From assembly GCA_046294265.1 (NCBI GenBank), contig JBKBKC010000003.1, positions 1 to 64,000 on the forward strand: 64,000 bases of DNA, read 5' to 3'. Source of the DNA: JBKBKC01 sp046294265 (lineage in GTDB: Bacteria > Pseudomonadota > Alphaproteobacteria > Rhodobacterales > Rhodobacteraceae). Shown here one piece after another: positions 34,452 through 42,663 of this stretch. The first letter of the stretch is position 1. Every line of letters begins with the position of its first letter. A program made the position numbers and the translations under genes. Under the pieces are notes generated by a model, which saw nothing but the letters and a program-made list of their open reading frames with translations, had not been told where the DNA came from and ran no database searches.

Positions 34452-35321
34452 ATGCCCGACACCGCCCCCGCCCGACCCGACCGCCTCGTCCTGCTGGGCG
34501 TCAAGGGCGGGCCAGCGATCCGCGCGCGGGGCGCGATGCCCACCTCCACCCTTCTCGATTTGGCCGGGCAGCGCATCGTGATCGACTGCGGGCTGGGGGT
34601 GACCAAGGCGCTGGTCGAGGCCGGGGCGGATCTGCGGACCATCGACCATGTGGTGATCACCCACCTGCATTCCGACCATGTGCTGGAGCTTGGGCCGCTG
34701 TTGCACACCGCCTGGACCACCGGCCTTGCGCGGCCCGTCGCGGTCTGGGGGCCGCCGGGGATCGGCGACTACCTGCAGGGGTTTCTGGCCTCCATGGCCT
34801 ATGACTGCACCATCCGGGTGCATGACGAGGGGCGCGTGCCGCTGGCCGACCTGATCGACCTGCATGTGCTGGACGAGGGGCCGGTGATGGCGGTGCCCGG
34901 TCTGGCGATGCGCGCCCTGCGGGTGCCGCATCCGCCGCTGGAGCAGTGCTTTGCCCTGCGCTTTGATGCCCGGGTGTCGGTGACGATCTCGGGCGACACC
35001 GCCTATTTCCCCCCCCTGGCCGAGTTCGCCGCCGGTTCCGCCCTCTTGGTGCATGAGGCGATGCTGCCCGAGGGCATCGAGGCGGTGATCGCCAAGACCG
35101 GCCTTGGCGACAAGCTGCGCCGCCACCTGAACGCCTCGCATTCGACGGTGGAAGAGGCGGCGCGCATCGCGCGGGCGGCGGGGGTGGGGCGGCTGGTGCT
35201 GAACCATCTGATCCCCGTCGATGACCCGGCGTTTGGCGAAGGCGACTGGCTGGACCGGGCGGCCGCCGAATGGGATGGCCCGGTGACCGTGGGCCGCGAC
35301 GGGATGGAGATTGCGCTGTGA
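34452..35321 (+). CDS. Metallo-beta-lactamase-fold hydrolase
   Basis: A 289-residue MBL-fold protein. The metal motif THLHSDHVLELG carries HxHxDH, SGDTAYFPPLAE gives the bridging aspartate, and LNHLIP near the C-terminus gives the last histidine, an arrangement close to RNase Z and arylsulfatase-type enzymes. I chose the ATG at 34452 because GGAG lies 8 nt upstream; an ATG at 34437 is the alternative. Its GTGA overlap with the fumarylacetoacetase gene suggests a linked role, perhaps hydrolysis of an aromatic catabolite or lactone. No specific substrate can be named. Confidence 0.85.
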   Translation: MPDTAPARPDRLVLLGVKGGPAIRARGAMPTSTLLDLAGQRIVIDCGLGVTKALVEAGADLRTIDHVVITHLHSDHVLELGPLLHTAWTTGLARPVAVWGPPGIGDYLQGFLASMAYDCTIRVHDEGRVPLADLIDLHVLDEGPVMAVPGLAMRALRVPHPPLEQCFALRFDARVSVTISGDTAYFPPLAEFAAGSALLVHEAMLPEGIEAVIAKTGLGDKLRRHLNASHSTVEEAARIARAAGVGRLVLNHLIPVDDPAFGEGDWLDRAAAEWDGPVTVGRDGMEIAL

Positions 35322-36568
35322 GCCTGCGCAAAAGCTGGGTGCCGGGGGCCAATGACCCAGAGGGGGATTTCCCGCTGAACAACCTCGCGCTCGGCGTGTT
35401 CTCGGTGGCGGGTGAGGATGCGCGCTGCGGCGTCGCCATCGGCGACATGGTGCTGGACATGGCGGCGATGGAGCGGGCGGGGTATCTGACCCTGGCCGAG
35501 GAGCCGGTGCTGGACGTGCCCTTCTGGAACGAGGTGATGGAACTTGGCCCCGTCGCCTGGACGCAGTTGCGGCGGGTGCTGACGGGCCATCTGGCCGAGG
35601 GGGCGGCGACGCGGGCGGAGGTTGAGGCCTTCCTGCACCCGCGCAGGGCCGTCACGCTGCACCTGCCGTTCCTCGTGGCCGAATACACCGATTTCTATGC
35701 CAGCCGGCACCATGCCGCGAATGTGGGCACCATGCTGCGCGGGGCCGAACAGGCCTTGCCGCCGAACTGGCTGCATATTCCCATAGGATACAACGGCCGC
35801 GCCTCCAGCGTGGTGGTCTCGGGCACGCCGGTGCGCCGCCCCTGGGGGCAGGTGAAGCGGGGCGAGGTGCCGGAACTTGCGCCCTCCGCCCGCTTCGATC
35901 TGGAGCTGGAACTGGGCGCGGTGGTGGGCCGCGCCAGCGCGCGCCCGGTGACGGTGGCCGAGGCGGATGAGATGATCTTCGGCTATGTGCTGCTGAACGA
36001 CTGGTCGGCGCGCGATATACAGGCCTGGGAATATGCGCCCCTCGGGCCGTTCCAGTCCAAGGCCACCGCCACCACCATCAGCCCCTGGATCGTGATGCGC
36101 GCGGCCCTTTCGCCGTTCCGGGTGGCCTCGCCTGCGCGCGAGCTGCCGCTTTTGCCCTATCTGGCCGAGCCGGGGCCGATGGGCCATGACATCTCCCTTA
36201 CGGTCGCGTTGCGGCCCGAGGGCGGGGACGAGGCGGTGATCGCGCGCACCAATGCCGCCGAACTCTACTATTCCGCCGCGCAGCAACTGGCGCATCACAC
36301 GCTGTGCGGCTGCCCGATGACGGTGGGCGACCTTCTGGGATCGGGCACCATCTCGGGGGCGGAGCGGGGCAGCCGGGGCAGCCTGATGGAGCTGTCCTGG
36401 AACGGGGCGGAGCCTGTGGCGGTGCCGGGGGGCGCGAGGGCGTTCCTGGCCGATGGCGATACCGTCACCCTGCGCGGCCATGCGCAGGGCCGGGGGTTCC
36501 GCCTGGGGTTCGGCGATTGCGCGGGGCAGGTGCTGCCCGCGCTACCCGACCCCTACCACCGGGCGTGA
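35318..36568 (+). CDS. fahA: Fumarylacetoacetase
   Basis: A 416-residue enzyme that splits fumarylacetoacetate to fumarate and acetoacetate, the last step of tyrosine/homogentisate breakdown. It has the N-terminal FPLNNLALGVFS, then AEYTDFYASRHHAANVG, GYNGRASSVVVSGTPVRRP, the metal-binding LELELGAVVG, and LNDWSARDIQAWEYAPLGPF. All are characteristic of full-length FAH rather than the shorter FAH-like hydrolases. It starts with GTG overlapping the preceding stop. No hmgA, hppD or classical maiA is in the window. Confidence 0.93.
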   Translation: MSLRKSWVPGANDPEGDFPLNNLALGVFSVAGEDARCGVAIGDMVLDMAAMERAGYLTLAEEPVLDVPFWNEVMELGPVAWTQLRRVLTGHLAEGAATRAEVEAFLHPRRAVTLHLPFLVAEYTDFYASRHHAANVGTMLRGAEQALPPNWLHIPIGYNGRASSVVVSGTPVRRPWGQVKRGEVPELAPSARFDLELELGAVVGRASARPVTVAEADEMIFGYVLLNDWSARDIQAWEYAPLGPFQSKATATTISPWIVMRAALSPFRVASPARELPLLPYLAEPGPMGHDISLTVALRPEGGDEAVIARTNAAELYYSAAQQLAHHTLCGCPMTVGDLLGSGTISGAERGSRGSLMELSWNGAEPVAVPGGARAFLADGDTVTLRGHAQGRGFRLGFGDCAGQVLPALPDPYHRA

Positions 36569-36578
36569 GGGGGCGGGC

Positions 36579-37097
36579 ATGGCGTGGAGTCCTCTTTCCC
36601 TGATGGCGCGCAACAACGCCTGGGCGAACGTGGTGCTTCTCTCCGCCTGTGCGCGGTTGGCGCCGGGCGAATGGGAGGCGCCGCGCACCGGGTTCTTCCC
36701 TTCGCTCAAGGCGACGCTGGAGCATGTCCATGCGGTTGATCTCTACTACCTCGACGCGCTGGAGGGGGGCGGGATCGGACGCGCGATCTTTGACGCCGCC
36801 CCCGGTTTCGCCGGGGTATCGGCGCTGATGGCGGCACAAGCCGCCACCGACGCCCGGCTGATCCGGCTGGCCGATACCGACGACCCCGCGCGCGTCGTGA
36901 CCACCGACCGGGGGCGGCACGGCGTGGTCCGCGAAACCGCCGGCGCGATCCTGTTGCACCTGTTCCAGCATCAGGTGCACCACCGGGGGCAGGCCCATGC
37001 CATGCTCTCGTCCACCTCGGTCACTCCGCCGCAGCTGGATGATTTCCACCTCGCCTTCATGCGCGACCCCGCCGCGCAAAGGATGCTGGACGCATGA
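36579..37097 (+). CDS. DinB-fold protein (possible thiol-linked or metal-dependent isomerase)
   Basis: A 172-residue DinB-superfamily protein. The opening MARNNAWANVVLLSACARL, LEHVHAVDLYYLDAL (first His of the metal triad) and FQHQVHHRGQAHAML (second and third His) define the four-helix bundle with a metal site. DinB proteins are usually of unknown role, but mycothiol-dependent maleylpyruvate isomerase has this fold. Placed 10 bp after fumarylacetoacetase, it is a candidate for the cis-trans isomerisation of maleylacetoacetate; that is an inference. It overlaps the next gene by ATGA. Confidence 0.85.
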   Translation: MAWSPLSLMARNNAWANVVLLSACARLAPGEWEAPRTGFFPSLKATLEHVHAVDLYYLDALEGGGIGRAIFDAAPGFAGVSALMAAQAATDARLIRLADTDDPARVVTTDRGRHGVVRETAGAILLHLFQHQVHHRGQAHAMLSSTSVTPPQLDDFHLAFMRDPAAQRMLDA

Positions 37098-37279
37098 CGC
37101 GGGGCGAGGCCTGGGTGCGGCTTGCCTTTTGCGGGATCGGCCTTGGGCTGATCGCCGCGGCCTTGATGGTGCATGGCCTGCCCGAGGGGCCGGGGCTGGT
37201 GGAGGTTGTGGGCGTGGCGGGGGTGTTCTTTGGCTGGTCGGGGCTGCGGGCGGTGCAGCGGCTTTGGCGCGGCCCATGA
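37094..37279 (+). CDS. Small membrane protein, 61 residues, unknown function
   Basis: A 61-residue protein with two hydrophobic segments: about residues 8-27 (VRLAFCGIGLGLIAAALMVH) and 36-52. The Arg at the N-terminus and basic C-terminal end (RAVQRLWRGP) suggest a hairpin in the inner membrane. I do not recognise it. Support comes from exact ATGA overlap with the DinB gene on one side and with the next small gene on the other. Confidence 0.65.
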   Translation: MTRGEAWVRLAFCGIGLGLIAAALMVHGLPEGPGLVEVVGVAGVFFGWSGLRAVQRLWRGP

Positions 37280-37542
37280 CGCTGTTTTTCGCGCTTCTGG
37301 CGGCGCAGGCAGTGCTGGGCCTCGTCTGGGCCTATGCCGCCTTTCGCATCCTCTTTCGCCTGCGCGCCCGCGCCATGGACGACAGCGGACAGGCCTTTCC
37401 CGGCCTTTCCGCCAGTCTGCGCGCGGTCCACGGCTTTCTCACCCGGCCCGCTGACCGCCGCGACCGGCTGCGATTTGGCCTGCTCACGTTTTTTCTGATC
37501 GTCGTCACCGGGGGCATCGCGATCCTGGGTGCCTTGCGCTGA
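37276..37542 (+). CDS. Small membrane protein, 88 residues, unknown function
   Basis: An 88-residue protein. It has one membrane helix at the N-terminus (TLFFALLAAQAVLGLVWAYA), a basic central loop (RLRARAMDD, RPADRRDRLR), and a second helix at the C-terminus (FGLLTFFLIVVTGGIAILGA). It is not recognised. It overlaps the 61-residue gene by ATGA and lies 45 bp before zapE. The two small proteins may act as a pair in the membrane. Confidence 0.65.
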   Translation: MTLFFALLAAQAVLGLVWAYAAFRILFRLRARAMDDSGQAFPGLSASLRAVHGFLTRPADRRDRLRFGLLTFFLIVVTGGIAILGALR

Positions 37543-37587
37543 CATGGCGGGGTTTTCGCCGCGCCGACGCCCCGCTACAAATCCCTT

Positions 37588-38658
37588 ATGGCACCGACGC
37601 TGACCGAACTCTATGACGCCCGTGTGGCCGCAGGCACCCTACGCGCCGACCCCGCGCAACATGCGCTCATGGCGCGGATGCAGGCGCTGCGCGACTGGCT
37701 GGAGGCGCAGGGGCCCCGCCGTCATGGCCTTCTGTCCCGTCTGCGCCGCGCGCCCGAGGCCCCGCGCGGCCTTTATCTCTGGGGCGGCGTGGGGCGGGGC
37801 AAGTCCATGCTGATGGACCTGTTCGTGGCCGCCACAGATGCGCCCGCCCGCCGCGTGCATTTCCACGCCTTCATGCAAGAGGTGCAGCAGGGCCTGCACG
37901 CCGCCCGCAAGCGCGGGATCGAGGATGCCCTTGGCCCCGTGGCCGAGACGATGACCGGCCTGCGCCTGCTGGCGCTGGACGAGATGCAGATCACCGACAT
38001 CGCCGATGCCATGGTGGTGGGCCGCCTCTTTGAAAAGCTGTTCGCGGGCGGCGTGGTGATCGTGACCACCTCGAACCGCCCGCCCGACGACCTCTACAAG
38101 GACGGGCTAAACCGCAACCTGTTCCTGCCCTTCATCGACATGCTGAAGGACCGGCTGGAGGTGGTGGAACTGGAAAGCCCCACGGATTACCGCCAGCACC
38201 GGCTGGCGGGCGCGCAGGTCTATTTCCACCCGGCGGGCAGGGCGCAGGCGGCGATGCAGGCGATCTGGGCCGACCTGACCGGGAACGCGCCGGGGGAGGC
38301 GTTGATGCTGGCGGTGAACGGCCGTTCGGTCGAGGTGCCGCGCTTTGCCAGCGGCGTCGCGCGCGCCACGTTCTGGGAGCTTTGCGCGCGGCCCCTGGGG
38401 CCGGCCGATTACCTCGCCATCGCGGGGGCGGTGCGGGTCCTGATGCTGGAGGACATCCCGCAGCTCTCCGCCTCGAACTATAACGAGGCCAAGCGCTTCG
38501 TCACCCTGATCGACGCGCTCTATGAGGCGCGGGTCAAGCTGATCGCGAGTGCGGCGGACGAGCCCGAGCGGCTTTATATCGAGGGCACGGGGTCGTTCGA
38601 ATTCGAACGCACGGCCAGCCGGCTGCGCGAGATGCAGGCGGCCGGTTGGGGGGCCTGA
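37588..38658 (+). CDS. zapE: Cell division protein ZapE (AFG1-like ATPase)
   Basis: A 356-residue P-loop ATPase. Walker A is WGGVGRGKSMLMDLF (about residues 66-80) and Walker B LLALDEMQITD (about 130). It also has TTSNRPPDDLYKDGLNR and the C-terminal FVTLIDALYEARVKL, all typical of ZapE/AFG1. In E. coli ZapE binds FtsZ and affects Z-ring stability, and the eukaryotic homologue acts in mitochondrial protein turnover. Length is normal. A GC hairpin follows the stop. Confidence 0.94.
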   Translation: MAPTLTELYDARVAAGTLRADPAQHALMARMQALRDWLEAQGPRRHGLLSRLRRAPEAPRGLYLWGGVGRGKSMLMDLFVAATDAPARRVHFHAFMQEVQQGLHAARKRGIEDALGPVAETMTGLRLLALDEMQITDIADAMVVGRLFEKLFAGGVVIVTTSNRPPDDLYKDGLNRNLFLPFIDMLKDRLEVVELESPTDYRQHRLAGAQVYFHPAGRAQAAMQAIWADLTGNAPGEALMLAVNGRSVEVPRFASGVARATFWELCARPLGPADYLAIAGAVRVLMLEDIPQLSASNYNEAKRFVTLIDALYEARVKLIASAADEPERLYIEGTGSFEFERTASRLREMQAAGWGA

Positions 38659-38676
38659 GAGCGAGGACACGCGCCT

Positions 38677-38699
38677 CCCCTCCCCCTCGTGGGGAGGGG
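38677..38699. terminator. Bidirectional terminator-like hairpin between zapE and serB
   Basis: CCCCTCCCC (38677-38685) pairs with GGGGAGGGG (38691-38699) around a 5-nt loop, giving nine GC-rich pairs. It sits 18 bp after the zapE stop and 34 bp beyond the convergent serB stop. There is no long T-run. Confidence 0.6.
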
Positions 38700-38733
38700 A
38701 TGGGGGTGGGGGGCCGCGGGCTGGGACATGCCG

Positions 38734-39609
38734 CTAGGGCGCGAACTCGGTGACCGCATAGCCCTGCAGATAGAGCAGCGCCGTCAGGTCGCCCTGCATC
38801 ACCCGCAGGTCGCATTCGGCGGCCACCGCAGGCTTGGCATGCAGCGCCACGCCCATGCCCGCCTGCGCCAGCATCCCCAGGTCATTGGCCCCGTCACCCA
38901 CGGCAATCGCCTCGGCGGGGGTGATGCCCATGCGGGCGGTGATCTCCTCCAGCGCCTGCACCTTGGCGGCGCGGCCCAGGATCGGCTCGGCCACCGTGCC
39001 CGCGACCACCCCATCGGCCACATGCAGTACATTCGCGCGATGCTCGTCGAACCCCAGCGCCGCCGCCACCCGCTTGGTAAAGGCGGTGAACCCGCCCGAC
39101 ACCAGCGCCGCCCGCGCGCCATGCGCCCGCATCGTGGCCGCCAGTGCGGCCCCCCCCGGCATGAAGGTGATGCGGTGTGCGAACACGCCGTCGATGACCG
39201 CCTCGGGCAGACCGCGCAACAGCGCCACCCGCGCGCGCAGCGCCCCCTCGAATTCCAGTTCGCCATTCATCGCCCGCGCGGTGATGGCGGCCACCTCTGC
39301 GCCCACCCCGGCCGCTTCGGCCAATTCGTCGATGCATTCCTGCCGGATCATCGTGCTGTCCATATCGGCCAGAAGCAGCCGCTTGCGCCGCCCCTCTGCT
39401 CGCTGCACGGCCATGTCGATGCCGATGCCCTGCAACCCCTGCCACACCTCCCAGCGGTTGGCGGGCACCACGCCCAGGTCGAACTCCGCCGCAACCCCGG
39501 GATTGAGCCAGCGTGCCTCACCCCCGCCCCAGGCGTTGCGCAGGCTTTCGACCGTCTCGCGGGTCAGGTCGGCGCGGGCGGGGTCGGCGATCAGGGTGGT
39601 CACGAACAT
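38734..39609 (-). CDS. serB: Phosphoserine phosphatase
   Basis: A 291-residue HAD-superfamily enzyme for the last step of serine synthesis. It has the catalytic motif LLLADMDSTMI (DxDxT), SGGFTAFTKRVA (motif II), and GDGANDLGML (motif IV). The N-terminal 80 residues form the short regulatory/ACT-like extension seen in proteobacterial SerB. GGAGGT lies 5-8 nt upstream of the ATG. It follows the CIA30 gene by 65 bp on the same strand and may be read through from that operon. Confidence 0.95.
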   Translation of the reverse strand: MFVTTLIADPARADLTRETVESLRNAWGGGEARWLNPGVAAEFDLGVVPANRWEVWQGLQGIGIDMAVQRAEGRRKRLLLADMDSTMIRQECIDELAEAAGVGAEVAAITARAMNGELEFEGALRARVALLRGLPEAVIDGVFAHRITFMPGGAALAATMRAHGARAALVSGGFTAFTKRVAAALGFDEHRANVLHVADGVVAGTVAEPILGRAAKVQALEEITARMGITPAEAIAVGDGANDLGMLAQAGMGVALHAKPAVAAECDLRVMQGDLTALLYLQGYAVTEFAP

Positions 39610-39674
39610 CGGTCACCTCCGGCGGAAAACCCCGTCGCCCTAGCGCGGTTCGGCGCCCCGCGCCAGAGCCCGGC

Positions 39675-40265
39675 TCAGAAGAACCCGATCTCCCGCAGGT
39701 CCATCCGCGCATCATGGTCGCGGCCATAGGCGACCACCGCCACCGAGGTGATGGCCCCCGGCGCGGGCCGTCCGCGCAGCAGCGCGCCCGATGGCGTGAA
39801 GGCCGCGAACGGCAGGCGCAGTTCTGACCAGGTTTCGGTCACGTCGAACCCGGCCTGATAATACTGCCAGGGCATCAGCGTGCCGCGCGTGCGCAGATGC
39901 ACGAAATACCGCTGCCCGTTGCCGCGCGCGACCAGCCGCACGCCGGCCGTGCCCTCGGGCGGCGGGCCGTCCAGATCCCGCCGCATCTGGATGAACCCGC
40001 CGCGGTTGGCGGTGCTGACGCGGCCGGTCATGCGCAGATGGGTCTGGCCGTCCTCCTCCAACCGGGCCACCTGCCCGGTGGAAACGCCGCCCATCACCCC
40101 GTCCGTGAAGAACCGCCACCGGCTGTCGGGCTGCATCCCGCCCTCCCTGATCGCTGCCGTCTCCGCCATGGCATGACGAATGCCCGGCCCGCCCGCAAGC
40201 GCCATCAGGCCAAGACCGCAGAGCACCCCCCGCCGCGTGCAGCGCGTGACGCCGGGGCCTACCAA
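39675..40265 (-). CDS. CIA30-family protein (NDUFAF1-like), probably exported
   Basis: A 196-residue protein. The WRFFTDGVMGGVSTG motif, NRGGFIQMRRDL and the beta-sandwich that follows match the complex I intermediate-associated protein 30 family (PF08547). In mitochondria the family member NDUFAF1 helps assemble complex I; bacterial members are uncharacterised. The N-terminus TRCTRRGVLCGLGLMALAGG has an RRGVL motif followed by a hydrophobic stretch, which looks like a Tat signal and would place it in the periplasm. The chosen start is a TTG overlapping the DUF427 stop; a later GTG would remove the twin arginine. It is last in the photolyase-led operon. Confidence 0.75.
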   Translation of the reverse strand: MVGPGVTRCTRRGVLCGLGLMALAGGPGIRHAMAETAAIREGGMQPDSRWRFFTDGVMGGVSTGQVARLEEDGQTHLRMTGRVSTANRGGFIQMRRDLDGPPPEGTAGVRLVARGNGQRYFVHLRTRGTLMPWQYYQAGFDVTETWSELRLPFAAFTPSGALLRGRPAPGAITSVAVVAYGRDHDARMDLREIGFF

Positions 40266-40732
40266 TGCCCTGTCCCCGGCGCGCCCTTGATCTGGCCGTC
40301 AAGGTTGGGCGTGACCCAGCCGCCGTAGAAACCGCCGGGCTGCGGGGTCACGCGCATGTCGCCCACCCAGATCTCGTCCATCGGCCCGGCGTAGAATGCC
40401 AGATGCCCCGCGATCCCGGCAAAGCCCGGCGTCGGGCGGTCATAGGACCAGGCGGCGCGGGGGGCGGTGACGGTGCCCGAGACCACGTCGAAATAGCGGG
40501 CAACGCCTTTCCATTCACAAAAGCTGCTGCCCGACGCGGGGCGCATCTGGGCCGTCACATCCCCGGGCGGCAGGTAATAGCTGGGGGCGTGATGCGTCTC
40601 CAGCACCCGCCAGGCGCGGGTGGTGTCGGCCACCACGGCACCCCCCAGCCGGATCACGATGCGATGCGGCACGGGTTCCAGCCGGGGCGGGCGGGGGTAG
40701 GATTGCACATTCTCGCGCGCGGGTCCGCTCAT
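40259..40732 (-). CDS. DUF427 family protein
   Basis: A 157-residue soluble protein. The motif VRVVADTTRA-like beginning (RLGGAVVADTTRAWRVLET), ApSYYLPPGDV, SFCEWKGVARYFDV and AAWSYDRPTPGFAGIAGHLAFY define the DUF427 beta-clamp family. Function is unknown; the family often sits next to photolyase, lipocalin and other stress genes. It overlaps DUF4149 by ATGA and the CIA30 gene by 7 bp. Confidence 0.88.
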   Translation of the reverse strand: MSGPARENVQSYPRPPRLEPVPHRIVIRLGGAVVADTTRAWRVLETHHAPSYYLPPGDVTAQMRPASGSSFCEWKGVARYFDVVSGTVTAPRAAWSYDRPTPGFAGIAGHLAFYAGPMDEIWVGDMRVTPQPGGFYGGWVTPNLDGQIKGAPGTGHW

Positions 40733-41133
40733 GCCAGCCCCCCGCCCGCCATCCGCGCCAGCACCACGCCGGCAAGGGCGATATGGGCCAGCGTGATCAC
40801 CACCGACAGCCCATGCAGCCATTTGAACCGGGCGCGCGCGCCGGTGTCGGTGGCGCGGTTGATGGCGGGCATCAGCACCTGCCGGGTGGGTAGCACGCTG
40901 GCCGCGACCAGCGCCAGCAGGGCCGCCCCCAGCGGGTCGGAAAACCACAGCAAAAGCGCCCCAAGTGCTGCGGTGGCCAGCACGAAGAGGTAGAAATGCG
41001 GAAACGCCCGCCGTATCGCCGCCCCCGCCACATCGGGCGGCAGGGCGGTGAACAGGAACGCCGCGAAACCAAAGGAATACAGGACCATCCCCCCGAACAA
41101 GAGGGCGGTGGTCAACAGGGCCGCGGTCAGCAT
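40729..41133 (-). CDS. DUF4149 family membrane protein
   Basis: A 134-residue protein with about four helices: residues 2-24, 45-65 and two later ones (ALLALVAASVLP and HGLSVVITLAHIALAGVVLA). The motif LPPDVAGAAIRRAFPHFYLFV is characteristic of DUF4149. Function is unknown. It overlaps the methyltransferase gene by 7 bp and DUF427 by ATGA. Confidence 0.8.
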   Translation of the reverse strand: MLTAALLTTALLFGGMVLYSFGFAAFLFTALPPDVAGAAIRRAFPHFYLFVLATAALGALLLWFSDPLGAALLALVAASVLPTRQVLMPAINRATDTGARARFKWLHGLSVVITLAHIALAGVVLARMAGGGLA

Positions 41134-41849
41134 GGGGCGTCTCCGGTCGGAAGGGCGGGTTTGCGGGCGACGCCCATATAGAGGATCGCGGTCAGGGGCA
41201 GCGGGCCAAAGGTCAGGTCCAGCCGCCGGTTCACCCCGCGCGGGCCAAGCCCGGTCATCGGCCCCGGCACCAGCCCCGCCCCCTGCATCGCCGCCTGCAA
41301 TTCGCGGGGTCGGATGAACATCGCCGGGTCATGCGTTCCCCGCGGCAACAGACGCAGGATATCCTCCGCCACCGTAATCGTGGCCAGCCGCGACAGCGGG
41401 TTGCGGTTGATCGTGTCGTAAAGAAACAGCCCGCCGGGCCGCAGCACCCGCGCCACCTCGGCCAGCACGCGCGCGAGATCCGCCACATGTTCCAGCACAT
41501 CGACGCAGACCACGGCGTCGAAGGCGGCGGCATCATAGGGCAGCACCTCGCCCACGCCCACGTCGTATCCGATGCGCAGGCCCATGGCGCGGGCATGGCG
41601 GCGGGCGGCCTCGATCGCCTCGGCGGCCGGGTCGATCCCCGTCACCTGCGCGCCGCGCGCGGCCATCGCCTCGGCCATGAAGCCCCCTGCGCAGCCGAGG
41701 TCCAGCACGCGGCACCCCCGCCAGTCGATCTGCCGGTCGAACCAGGCAAGCCGCCCGGGCACCAGGTTCTTCAGCGTGCGCACCCAGCGGATATCGTCCG
41801 ACCACCAGCTGTCGGCCACGCGGTCATAAATCGTCAGGTCATTGCGCAT
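41127..41849 (-). CDS. UbiG-like SAM-dependent methyltransferase
   Basis: A 240-residue class I methyltransferase. It has motif I VLDLGCAGGFMAEAMAARGA, IDPAAEAI (acidic ribose-binding end of strand 2) and VCVDVLEHVADLARVL. The opening YDRVADSWWSDD and the RNPLSRL region resemble UbiG and the 3-demethylubiquinol methyltransferases. The operon context (photolyase, ICMT-like protein) is not that of ubiquinone synthesis, so a different small-molecule or lipid substrate is likely. It overlaps both neighbours by 7-11 bp. Confidence 0.8.
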   Translation of the reverse strand: MRNDLTIYDRVADSWWSDDIRWVRTLKNLVPGRLAWFDRQIDWRGCRVLDLGCAGGFMAEAMAARGAQVTGIDPAAEAIEAARRHARAMGLRIGYDVGVGEVLPYDAAAFDAVVCVDVLEHVADLARVLAEVARVLRPGGLFLYDTINRNPLSRLATITVAEDILRLLPRGTHDPAMFIRPRELQAAMQGAGLVPGPMTGLGPRGVNRRLDLTFGPLPLTAILYMGVARKPALPTGDAPC

Positions 41850-42663
41850 GGCGGTCCCTCCGCACAGGCGCCAGGCGCGGCAGCGCATAGGGCACCTCGG
41901 CGCGGTAGCGTTGCCAGGCCGCCCCGTGGCGCGCGGCAAGGCGGCGTTCCTTCAGGCGCGGGGCCAGGAGGCAATAGGCGGTGTAGCAGACGGCCAGCAC
42001 CAGCTGGTCGGGCGTCCAGACCGGCACCGTCCACAATGTCAGCGCAAAGGCCACATAGATCGGCTGGCGGATCAGGCGGAACAGCCCTCGCGTGGGCATG
42101 TCGGGAAACACCGGCCGGATGCGCGCAATCAGCGACATCCACCCCAGCGCGCCCGATTGCACCTCGGCCCCCGCATCGAAGCTCGCCTTGATGAGCAAAA
42201 GCCAGCTTGCCGCATAGGCCGCGGTGATCGCCCAGAACGCCGCCCCCTCGGCCCGCCACCAGATGATGCCCGACGGCGTCCAGAGCGCAAACAGCGCCAG
42301 CAGCTGAGCCGAGGCGATGATGGCATAGGTAGTGGTGGCCAATGTCGCCCCATGCGGGCCGGGGACGGCCCGCGCCAGCCACCGCCCGCCCGGCCCGGTC
42401 AGGAGCAGCGAATGCGCCAGCGGGAACTGCACGACCAGCGCAAGGTTCGCCAGCGCCGCCCAGGGCCAGGCCACGCGGCCCAGGCTTTCGCTCAGCCCGA
42501 AAAACATCGCCGCGATCATCGCCAGCACCGCGACGGCGAAAAGCGCGTGACAAACAAGGCCAAGCGTGAGCGCAATGGCGATGCGCCCCAGCCCGGGCGG
42601 CGGGCGCAGCGCCGCACCGGCCAGCGCCAGCAGCCGGGCGATGCGCGGGTCGTCGGCGGTCAT
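41839..42663 (-). CDS. Integral membrane methyltransferase-like protein (ICMT/NnrU type)
   Basis: A 274-residue protein with about six hydrophobic segments. The C-terminal RGLFRLIRQPIYVAFALTLW and LKERRLAARHGAAWQRYRAEVP match the SAM-binding region of isoprenylcysteine carboxyl-methyltransferase-like and NnrU/phospholipid methyltransferase proteins. It would act at the membrane, perhaps on a lipid. The ATG at 42663 overlaps the photolyase stop (ATGA). Longer starts lie inside the photolyase gene. Confidence 0.78.
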   Translation of the reverse strand: MTADDPRIARLLALAGAALRPPPGLGRIAIALTLGLVCHALFAVAVLAMIAAMFFGLSESLGRVAWPWAALANLALVVQFPLAHSLLLTGPGGRWLARAVPGPHGATLATTTYAIIASAQLLALFALWTPSGIIWWRAEGAAFWAITAAYAASWLLLIKASFDAGAEVQSGALGWMSLIARIRPVFPDMPTRGLFRLIRQPIYVAFALTLWTVPVWTPDQLVLAVCYTAYCLLAPRLKERRLAARHGAAWQRYRAEVPYALPRLAPVRRDRHAQ

